From contig CAJWCX010000036.1 in assembly GCA_913031405.1 (NCBI GenBank), forward strand, positions 1 through 8,469: 8,469 nucleotides of DNA, given 5' to 3'. The notes under the pieces are model-generated. The model was given only the letters and a program-made list of their open reading frames with translations. It was not told the DNA's origin and searched no databases. Source of the DNA: an uncultured Flavobacteriales bacterium (GTDB taxonomy: Bacteria; Bacteroidota; Bacteroidia; Flavobacteriales_D; Crocinitomicaceae). Below, in pieces: positions 1 through 6,732 of the stretch (position 1 is the stretch's first letter; every line of letters begins with the position of its first letter). A program made the translations under genes and the position numbers.

Positions 1-643
1 TATATCGAATTATCTAGCCGCTGGAAATACTCTTGACCCTAATGGAATTCGAGTTGGTGGTAATTTTGCAACCACTGGGGCTACTGTTCCTGCTGGAGCA
101 ATGCAGGATTGGACGCCTTCTGATGCCAATTCTGCCATGATGGACATGGGGAATGGTCTGTGGTCAATTGATATCATGTATGATCCGTCATCTGCTGGTT
201 CAGAACAATTATACAAGTTTGTTAATGGAGATTGGGGAACTAACGAAGGTACAGATACCTCCGCAATAGCAGATGGTGGCTGTGGAATAGATGATGGCGG
301 AGGAAATATTAATCGGGTACTAACTATTCCCGCGGATAATATGACCTATACGTTCTGTTGGGATCGATGTGATCCATGTAATGTGGGATTTGAAGAGGAA
401 ATGATGGGTGCTTTAAATGTATATCCAAATCCTGCGGAGAACGAAATATATATCGATTTTGATCACTCGGGTGTATATTCTTCAACTATTGAATTGTTTG
501 ATATGAGTGGAAAAAAATTGATGGAGCAATTTATGAATCAAACAACCGCTAAAATGAATATCGCTAATTTGAATTCAGGTTTATACATGTATAAAGTTTC
601 TAATCGAAAAGGATTCGTTTCAGGCAGATTTATTAAGAAATAA
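1..643 (+). CDS. T9SS-sorted protein with starch-binding-like module (3' end only)
   Basis: The reading frame is open from base 2 to the TAA at 641-643 (213 residues visible), so the ATG at 101 is an internal Met and the true start lies upstream. Residues 1-115 of the fragment form a beta-sandwich module with a GGNF stretch, DW at 36-37, a GNGLWSIDI strand, a YKFVNGDWG strand and a closing Cys-rich segment (CWDRCDPC). This pattern recurs, often in tandem, in Bacteroidota surface proteins and resembles starch-binding modules. The T9SS type A sorting domain begins at VYPNP (residues 140-144) and runs to the end, with DMSGKKL and SGLYMYKV strands and a basic terminus (RFIKK). Inference: an exported or surface-attached glycan-binding protein, perhaps filling a SusE/SusF-like role beside the amylase that follows. 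No catalytic domain is visible, but one could lie upstream, so an enzyme is not excluded. The T9SS call is secure; the glycan-binding role is moderately supported. Confidence 0.85.
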   Translation, partial: ISNYLAAGNTLDPNGIRVGGNFATTGATVPAGAMQDWTPSDANSAMMDMGNGLWSIDIMYDPSSAGSEQLYKFVNGDWGTNEGTDTSAIADGGCGIDDGGGNINRVLTIPADNMTYTFCWDRCDPCNVGFEEEMMGALNVYPNPAENEIYIDFDHSGVYSSTIELFDMSGKKLMEQFMNQTTAKMNIANLNSGLYMYKVSNRKGFVSGRFIKK

Positions 644-659
644 TTTATTTTTACATTCA

Positions 660-690
660 AAAAGCCCAGTTCGTTCTGGGCTTTTATTTT
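660..690 (+). terminator. Intrinsic (rho-independent) terminator
   Basis: A perfect 10-bp stem pairs 660-669 (AAAAGCCCAG) with 676-685 (CTGGGCTTTT) around the six-base loop TTCGTT. A T-rich run with single A interruptions follows, to about 695. An A-run before the left arm (659-663) would give a short T tail on the opposite strand too, so it may work in both directions, although no convergent gene is present. It lies 16 bases after the stop of the T9SS-sorted protein and should end that transcript. It also ends 13 bases before the amylase start, leaving almost no room for a separate promoter downstream of the hairpin. Confidence 0.85.
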
Positions 691-698
691 TATTTGAT

Positions 699-3458
699 AT
701 GAAGTGGATAAGCTATTTGGTCGTTTTCCTGCCAATTTATGGAGTTTCTCAGATTCTTGATTTAACCCCATCTTTTCCAACTCAGCAAGACCAAGTCACA
801 ATTGTCTATGATGCCACTCAAGGCAATGGTGCACTGACTGGTCAAACCTTAGTATACTGTCATACGGGGCTGATTACTCAAACAAGCTCTGGCCCAAGCA
901 GCTGGCAATTTGTTCAAGGAGATTGGGGTACGGCGGATGCAAGTGTCTTGATGAACAATCTTGGAAATGACTTATTCGAAATTAATATTGACATACCACT
1001 GTTTTATGGATATCCCTCGGGAACAGAAGTCTATCAACTTGCCTTTGTGTTCAGGAATGAAGATGGCAGTATCGTTGGAAGAGATAGTGACGGAAGTGAT
1101 ATTTATTATGATGTGTATCCTGTTAACGGGTCATTGGTTTGTGCAATTTTTGATCCTCAGAATTTGAGTTTATTTGACAGTAACGAGTCTTTCATTTTGA
1201 ATGCTGAATCAAATGTTTCCAGTAATTTGACTCTGACAGATAATGGAATTGAAATTCAGTCTCAGTCTAGCGTTACTGAAATATCCATTACACACAGTGG
1301 TAATTCCTCGGGAATTCATGAAATTGTTTTAATTGCAGAATCAAATGGTGAAACTGCCTATGATACCATAAATATTATAGTCAATCCAGAGGTAAATATT
1401 GCGGATCCGCCCCCATCAAATTTGGGAGCAAATTATTTGAATGATTCGACCATACTCTTTAAGTTGTTCGGACCGGATAAAGAACATGTTTATCTTATAG
1501 GTGATTTTAACAATTGGAATTTGTCCACTGATTTTCATATGAACAGAGCAACGGACAATGCAACATGGTGGATAGAGGTTTCAGGATTGAATCCAGGACA
1601 GACTTATGCATATCAATATTACATTGATGGAGAACTCAAACTTGCTGATCCTTTAAGTGAACTTATTCTCGATCCAAACAACGACGAGAATATTCCTGAA
1701 GCCACATTTCCTGATTTACATCCATATCCAGAAGGATTGACGAGCGGATTTGTTTCGTTGGTTACACCAGGCGAAATTGAATATAATTGGACAAATGATG
1801 GTTTTGAAAAGCCCGAAAATAAAGACCTAATCATTTATGAGCTCCTCGTTCGTGATTTTACGCATGATCGAAATTATCAAGTATTGATTGATACATTGAA
1901 TTATTTAGAAACCTTGGGTATCAATGCCATAGAATTGATGCCTCCAGGAGAATTTGAAAACAATGAAAGTTGGGGATATAACCCTTCTTTTCACATGGCT
2001 TTGGATAAATATTATGGAACTCCAGAAAAATTTAAAGAATTTGTTGATGAATGTCATTCACGGGGTATTGCAGTCATCGTGGATATGGTATTGAATCATG
2101 CATTTGGTCAGAGTCCTATGGTAAATATGTATTGGAATCCCGTTACTGGGAAACCCGCTGCAAACAATCCATGGTTCAATGTCGACTGCCCGCACGAACC
2201 CTATTGCTGGGGATACGACCTTGATCATACCCGACAAGCCACAAAAGATTATATTGATCGCGTAAATTTATTTTGGATAGAGGAGTATCATATCGATGGT
2301 TTCCGTTTTGATTTTACGAAAGGATTTATCAATTCTTCTGATAATTACAGTGAGGAAAGAATTACATTGATTAAGAGAATGGCTGATACCATATGGGCTT
2401 TGAATTCAGATGCTTACATCATTTTAGAGCACTGGTCTGATAACAACGAAGAGAAACAACTCGCGGAATATGGCATGATGCTTTGGGCAAATATGACGCA
2501 TGAATACCAAGACGGAGGTATGGGATATCCGAATAGTTCCAATTTGAGTAATGGGGTTTACCTAAATAGATCATGGAGTGTACCACATTTATTAACCTAC
2601 ATGGAGAGTCATGATGAGGAAAGAATGATGTTCAAAAATATTTCTTTTGGAAACTCAATAAATGTCGATCATGACGCCAAGAATGAGTTTGTTGCATTGG
2701 GGAGAATGAGAGCAGCTGCAACTATTTTTTTGCTACAACCAGGGCCAAAAATGATTTGGCAATTTGGGGAATTGGGATACGATATATCGATCGACGATCC
2801 CTGCCGCGTTTGCAATAAACCGGTTCTTTGGGAATACTTCGAAGAAGAAAAACGTAGAGAATTATACAACGTGTATTCAGCTCTAAACTATTTAAAAAGA
2901 AACTATTCGACTTTTCAAACATTGGATGTGGACTATTCCTTAGGGGGATCCGTAAAGAGATTGAGACATAACCATTCAGACATGAATGCCATTACTTTAA
3001 CGAACTTTAATATTATAGACCAGTCAGGGATTCCAACCTTTCACCATACGGGTTGGTGGTACGAATATTTTTCAGGTGACAGCATCTATGTTGAAGATGT
3101 CAATGCGTCGATTCAGCTTTTGCCTGGTGATTTTAGGGTATATACAGATGTGAATATTGGAACCGTCAACTTTGAATTTTCTGAGCTTGGTTTTGTTCAA
3201 AACGATTACTGGGATATTCATGTTTTTCCAAATCCAGGTAGTGAAGATCTCAATATTTATCTCGAAAATTTAAACCATCAAAAAGTACAATATCACTTAT
3301 TAGACGGTCAGGGTAGAATAGTTGCCAAAGATGGATTCATCGTGGATGAAAAACCTGTTCAAAAAGTGATAAATATTCAAAGTGTTGCTCCAGGATCCTA
3401 TGTTTTAAAAGTCACTTCAAAGGACATGAATTACACTCAAATGATTGTTATACAGTAA
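699..3458 (+). CDS. Secreted multidomain GH13 alpha-amylase-family enzyme with T9SS sorting domain
   Basis: Cuts alpha-1,4 (possibly alpha-1,6) links in starch-like glucans, most likely at the cell surface or outside. Residues 1-18 are a signal peptide, which supports the ATG at 699 despite no Shine-Dalgarno. Residues 20-155 form a beta-sandwich module (DW at 75-76, then MNNLGNDLFEINI), probably glucan-binding. About 160-235 is an Ig-like segment, and about 250-335 is CBM48-like (GDFNNW at 268-273). The GH13 barrel starts near 376 and has all four conserved regions: D462-x3-N466-H467; GFRFDF with R536 and nucleophile D538; acid/base E577 in ILEHW; and H638-D639 in ESHDEER. A C-terminal beta domain (about 745-835) precedes a T9SS type A domain starting VFPNP (842-846). 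Cysteine pairs C497/C503 and C702/C705 could form disulfides. The complete triad argues for activity; alpha-amylase versus pullulanase-type specificity cannot be decided. It is the first gene of the coupled run. Confidence 0.95.
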   Translation: MKWISYLVVFLPIYGVSQILDLTPSFPTQQDQVTIVYDATQGNGALTGQTLVYCHTGLITQTSSGPSSWQFVQGDWGTADASVLMNNLGNDLFEINIDIPLFYGYPSGTEVYQLAFVFRNEDGSIVGRDSDGSDIYYDVYPVNGSLVCAIFDPQNLSLFDSNESFILNAESNVSSNLTLTDNGIEIQSQSSVTEISITHSGNSSGIHEIVLIAESNGETAYDTINIIVNPEVNIADPPPSNLGANYLNDSTILFKLFGPDKEHVYLIGDFNNWNLSTDFHMNRATDNATWWIEVSGLNPGQTYAYQYYIDGELKLADPLSELILDPNNDENIPEATFPDLHPYPEGLTSGFVSLVTPGEIEYNWTNDGFEKPENKDLIIYELLVRDFTHDRNYQVLIDTLNYLETLGINAIELMPPGEFENNESWGYNPSFHMALDKYYGTPEKFKEFVDECHSRGIAVIVDMVLNHAFGQSPMVNMYWNPVTGKPAANNPWFNVDCPHEPYCWGYDLDHTRQATKDYIDRVNLFWIEEYHIDGFRFDFTKGFINSSDNYSEERITLIKRMADTIWALNSDAYIILEHWSDNNEEKQLAEYGMMLWANMTHEYQDGGMGYPNSSNLSNGVYLNRSWSVPHLLTYMESHDEERMMFKNISFGNSINVDHDAKNEFVALGRMRAAATIFLLQPGPKMIWQFGELGYDISIDDPCRVCNKPVLWEYFEEEKRRELYNVYSALNYLKRNYSTFQTLDVDYSLGGSVKRLRHNHSDMNAITLTNFNIIDQSGIPTFHHTGWWYEYFSGDSIYVEDVNASIQLLPGDFRVYTDVNIGTVNFEFSELGFVQNDYWDIHVFPNPGSEDLNIYLENLNHQKVQYHLLDGQGRIVAKDGFIVDEKPVQKVINIQSVAPGSYVLKVTSKDMNYTQMIVIQ

Positions 3459-3460
3459 TG
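3456..3460 (+). other. TAATG stop/start overlap (amylase to CotH-family gene)
   Basis: The TAA of the amylase (3456-3458) shares its last A with the ATG of the CotH-family gene (3458-3460). No Shine-Dalgarno-like sequence precedes the start, so translation by termination-reinitiation is likely, tying the amount of CotH protein to that of the amylase. Confidence 0.8.
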
Positions 3461-4864
3461 TATCGAGCTTTTTTCCTTTTTGTATTTCTCGTGAATGGCA
3501 TTTGTTCACAAATGATTCATCCTTCTAATAATGATGCCTTCATCCAAGATGAGGTTGCAAGTATATACATACAACTTTCAAATCAAGATCTAGAAACAAT
3601 TCTGACGGATAGTATGTATTCTGATTTCGAATACCCAGCAAGTTTCATGTACATATCTGCGGATTTCATTGATACGATTTCTAATGTGGGATTTCGTTTG
3701 AGGGGCAATACCTCTAGGAGTGCAGATAAAAAGTCTTTTAAAATCTCGTTTAATTCATTTGTTCAGGGCCAAAAATTTAAGGGTCTAGATAAAATGAATT
3801 TGAACGGAGAACATAATGATGTTTCTATCATGAGATCAAGGCTTTCAAATCAATTACTTGCATATGCTGAGCTACCTTGCTCAAGAACAAGTTATATCAA
3901 ATTGTTCATTAATGAGGAGTACAAGGGTTTGTATTTGAATGTTGAGCATATAGATGATGAATTTCTTCAGAGAAGGTTTATAGATGACGATCAGGGAAAT
4001 TTATATAAATGTTATTGGGGTGCTGATTTCAATAATCTCGGTACATCTCCTGTTCCATACTATGATTTCTACGAACTCAAAACGAATAAAATTGAAAATG
4101 ACTATAGTGGATTGATTGCACTAATACAGATTATTAATAACACCTCAGATGATGATCTGGCTTGTGCCCTCTGGGAAGTCTTTGATGTGGACTTATATCT
4201 CAAGACTTTAGCTATGGAGATTTTGATTGGACATTGGGACGGTTATGCGGTAAACATGAATAATTTTTATCTGTATCAAAGGCCTTCAGATGGTAAATTT
4301 GTTTTTATAGAGTATGATATGGATAATACTTTTGGTATCGATTGGATAGATGTAGATTGGGCACACAAGAATATTTATTTTTGGGGAGAATCGGACCGAC
4401 CTTTGTACCAAAGGGTGATGGGTGTGCCTTATTTTCGTGATCGTTTTACATTGCATATGGCTCAATTGCTCCAGGATTATTTTATTCCGGCCAATATTAT
4501 TTATGAGCTGAATGAGACACAATCTTTGATTACTCAGGCTGCTCTGGATGATACCTACAAGGAATTGGATTATGGATTTTCCAATGATGATTTTTTAAAT
4601 GCGATTGATTTGGCTTTTGGGGCCCATGTCAGTTATTCCCTTTCAGATTATATTTCAACAAGGTACAGTACGGCAGATTTTCAGCTTGAGGAATATCTTG
4701 GTCTCGAACCCCCGTGTGATTTGGGTATAGATGATCATTACATGACCTTAGTACCTGAAAGATGGATTGATTTAAACGGTAAGCCAATAAAAGATATTAA
4801 TACATTTCGTGGGATGTATATTATAGTGTACAGTAATGGTTTAACCAAAAAACAGGTGCGATGA
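3458..4864 (+). CDS. Secreted CotH-family protein (atypical kinase fold)
   Basis: Resembles the CotH family (Pfam CotH), named for the Bacillus spore-coat protein CotH, an atypical secretory-type protein kinase. Residues 1-18 are a signal peptide; C16 follows an Ile, so there is no good lipobox. Family motifs in order: FRLRGNTSR with a lysine-rich stretch (R80, N84, K91, K92, K95), the likely nucleotide-binding lysine region; MNLNGEHND; a YKGLYLNVEHID strand; HWDGY (D261) followed by NMNNFYLY; and FIEYDMDNTFG with D287 and D289, the likely metal-binding acidic motif. The length suits a stand-alone CotH protein. The last 35 residues (WIDLNGKPI from W436, then RGMYIIVYSNG) look like the second half of a T9SS sorting domain but lack a PNP motif. 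Both neighbours overlap it, so it is an integral operon member. Family identity is strong. Kinase activity and substrate are unknown; it could phosphorylate a secreted protein or a glycan, or be structural. Confidence 0.9.
   Translation: MYRAFFLFVFLVNGICSQMIHPSNNDAFIQDEVASIYIQLSNQDLETILTDSMYSDFEYPASFMYISADFIDTISNVGFRLRGNTSRSADKKSFKISFNSFVQGQKFKGLDKMNLNGEHNDVSIMRSRLSNQLLAYAELPCSRTSYIKLFINEEYKGLYLNVEHIDDEFLQRRFIDDDQGNLYKCYWGADFNNLGTSPVPYYDFYELKTNKIENDYSGLIALIQIINNTSDDDLACALWEVFDVDLYLKTLAMEILIGHWDGYAVNMNNFYLYQRPSDGKFVFIEYDMDNTFGIDWIDVDWAHKNIYFWGESDRPLYQRVMGVPYFRDRFTLHMAQLLQDYFIPANIIYELNETQSLITQAALDDTYKELDYGFSNDDFLNAIDLAFGAHVSYSLSDYISTRYSTADFQLEEYLGLEPPCDLGIDDHYMTLVPERWIDLNGKPIKDINTFRGMYIIVYSNGLTKKQVR
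4861..4864 (+). other. ATGA start/stop overlap (CotH-family gene to SusA-like gene)
   Basis: The ATG at 4861-4863 overlaps the TGA of the CotH-family gene (4862-4864) by four bases. A weak purine stretch (CAGG, 4853-4856) lies just upstream but is too close to be a well-spaced Shine-Dalgarno. The signal peptide directly after this ATG confirms the start. Confidence 0.8.
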
Positions 4865-6732
4865 GACTAGGGATTTATTTATTTATTGTATTGTTTTCTT
4901 CTAATTTGTCATTTGAAGCTTTAGCTCAAAAGCTGTCCTTTGATCATGTGGAGCCCGCAAACTGGTGGACGAACATGGAGCATTCGAAGGTGGAAGTCCT
5001 TTTTCACAAGGAAAATATTTCTGAGTATAGAGTGGCTTGTGAGGGATTGACTGTTTTAAAAACAACCTCAACCAACAATCCAAATTTTCTTTTTGTCACA
5101 TTGGAGACCAAAAATAAAAATCCCGGTATTTATAATCTTACATTCACCTCTTTTAAAAATAAAAGAAAAAAGAATCTGACCTACAAGTTTGAATTGAAAG
5201 AGCGCGAGTCGGGCTCAAGAAATCGCAAAGGTTTTGATCAATCTGATCTCATCTATTTAATTATGCCAGACCGATTTGCCAATGGCAATGAATCTAATGA
5301 TTCACATGATAGCCTTTATGAAAAAGCCGATCGTGGGAATCCTGCCGGTAGACATGGAGGCGATCTTGAAGGAATCATCCAACACCTCGATTATATTCAA
5401 GAGTTAGGTGCCACAGCTATTTGGACCACGCCATTAATGGAGGACAACGATAGTGTATACTCCTATCATACCTATGCTCAAAGCGATGTATATAAAATCG
5501 ACCCGAGATTTGGTGTCAATGAGGATTATAGATCTCTAGTGCAGGAGGCGCAAAAGCGAAATATAAAGATCATTCAGGATGTGGTTACAAATCACTGGGG
5601 GCATATGCATTGGATGATGTTTGATGCACCCGATACAAATTGGTTTCATCAGTTTCCAGAGTTTACACAATCCAATTTCAAAATGGGTACCCATATGGAT
5701 CCTCACAGCTCATTAATCGATTATAATATTTGTCGCAATGGATGGTTTGTAAAAACAATGCCTGATTTAAATCAGGATCATCCCCTTGTATTGAACTATT
5801 TAATTCAGAATTCAATTTGGTGGATTGAATATGCTGGTCTTGATGGTTTACGTGTAGATACTTATTCTTTCAATTCCAAAGAAGGGGTTGCTAAATGGAC
5901 GAAATCGATTATGCAAGAGTACCCTGATTTTTCGATTGTTGGTGAGATTTGGATGCTTGATCAAGCGCAAATTGCTTTTTGGCAGAAAAACAGTCCTGTT
6001 GCTGCAATTCAAGGATACAATTCAGGCTTGCCTTATGTGATGGATTTTACGCTTTTGGATGCCATGTCAAAAAGCTTCAAAGAAACGGAGCAAGGATGGA
6101 AAAAAGGAATGCTCCGTGTTTATGAAAATTTCATCAATGATTTCCTATACGCCGATGCTGACAATCTACTCGTGTTTTTCGAAAATCACGACACTGAGCG
6201 ATTCAATGAGCGACATCCAGACATTAGGGATTATAAATTGGCCTTGTCACTCATTTGCACAACAAGGGGTATTCCACAAATTTATTATGGAAGTGAAATA
6301 GGTATGAAAGGTGAAAGAAATTTTGGTGATGGCGATATACGAAGAGATTTTCCGGGAGGTTGGAAAGATGATCAACACAGTGCCTTTATTGATTCACAAA
6401 GAACGGATGAGGAAAACGCGTATTTTGAATTCACAAAGATGCTTCTCAATTGGAGAAAAAATAAAAAACTGATTCACAAAGGCCAATTGATGCATTATAT
6501 TCCGGAGAGAAACGTTTATGTTTATTTTAGATATACTGAAGACGAATCGGTCATGGTCATACTTAATAATTCCACCGAATCTCGGGAGATTGAGCTCAAT
6601 CGTTTCAACGAAAGATTGGCTTCTTTTTCAACTGGAGAGGATGTTTTATCGAATTCTAGTTTGGATTTAAATTCGGATCAATTCTTCAAAGTTGAGGGCA
6701 AAACTGTACATATTTTTGAGCTAAAGAAATGA
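4861..6732 (+). CDS. SusA-like neopullulanase / cyclomaltodextrinase (GH13)
   Basis: Hydrolyses alpha-1,4 links in maltodextrins, cyclodextrins or pullulan-type oligosaccharides. Residues 1-23 are a signal peptide (cleavage near ALAQ), and there is no T9SS domain, so a periplasmic location is likely. The order is typical of the cyclomaltodextrinase family: an N-terminal beta domain (about 25-115, Cyc-maltodext_N-like, with VEPANWW near its start), a GH13 barrel from D129 (IMPDRFANG at 134-142, HGGDL at 165-169), and a C-terminal beta domain (about 535-623). The four GH13 regions are intact: D240-x3-N244-H245; GLRVD with R331 and nucleophile D333; acid/base E362 in GEIW; and ENHDTERF with H443 and D444. 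At 623 residues it is close in size to Bacteroides SusA. It probably cuts what the outer amylase releases once imported. The exact substrate (pullulan, cyclodextrin or maltodextrin) cannot be read from sequence alone. Confidence 0.95.
   Translation: MRLGIYLFIVLFSSNLSFEALAQKLSFDHVEPANWWTNMEHSKVEVLFHKENISEYRVACEGLTVLKTTSTNNPNFLFVTLETKNKNPGIYNLTFTSFKNKRKKNLTYKFELKERESGSRNRKGFDQSDLIYLIMPDRFANGNESNDSHDSLYEKADRGNPAGRHGGDLEGIIQHLDYIQELGATAIWTTPLMEDNDSVYSYHTYAQSDVYKIDPRFGVNEDYRSLVQEAQKRNIKIIQDVVTNHWGHMHWMMFDAPDTNWFHQFPEFTQSNFKMGTHMDPHSSLIDYNICRNGWFVKTMPDLNQDHPLVLNYLIQNSIWWIEYAGLDGLRVDTYSFNSKEGVAKWTKSIMQEYPDFSIVGEIWMLDQAQIAFWQKNSPVAAIQGYNSGLPYVMDFTLLDAMSKSFKETEQGWKKGMLRVYENFINDFLYADADNLLVFFENHDTERFNERHPDIRDYKLALSLICTTRGIPQIYYGSEIGMKGERNFGDGDIRRDFPGGWKDDQHSAFIDSQRTDEENAYFEFTKMLLNWRKNKKLIHKGQLMHYIPERNVYVYFRYTEDESVMVILNNSTESREIELNRFNERLASFSTGEDVLSNSSLDLNSDQFFKVEGKTVHIFELKK
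6729..6732 (+). other. ATGA start/stop overlap (SusA-like gene to GH31 gene)
   Basis: The ATG at 6729-6731 overlaps the TGA at 6730-6732 by four bases, the same arrangement as the previous junction. The upstream sequence is A-rich (CTAAAGAA) with no clear Shine-Dalgarno, as is common in Bacteroidota. A signal peptide begins right at this ATG. Confidence 0.8.

Noticed and set aside
101..103. ATG as the start of the first gene
   Set aside because: The frame stays open upstream to the window edge and encodes the beginning of the same beta-sandwich module, so this is an internal Met.
689..696. TTTATTTG as a Bacteroidota -7 promoter box
   Set aside because: It departs from the TAnnTTTG consensus, lies in the terminator's T-rich tail, and would place the transcript start at or after the ATG.
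538..780. Minus-strand reading frame over the terminator region
   Set aside because: It runs antisense across the T9SS domain, the hairpin and the amylase signal peptide; its product has no recognisable domain.
3450..3463. Small hairpin ATACA-GTAA-TGTAT spanning the amylase stop and CotH-family start
   Set aside because: The loop has GNRA form, which is curious at a coupling site, but a 5-bp AT-rich stem is weak and expected by chance in such DNA.
3503..3505. C16 of the CotH-family protein as a lipoprotein cysteine
   Set aside because: The residue before it is Ile and no lipobox (small residue at -1) is present; an ordinary signal peptidase I site fits better.
6059..6301. Plus-strand 80-codon frame inside the SusA-like gene
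   Set aside because: It is an out-of-frame shadow of conserved GH13 coding sequence, with no recognisable product.
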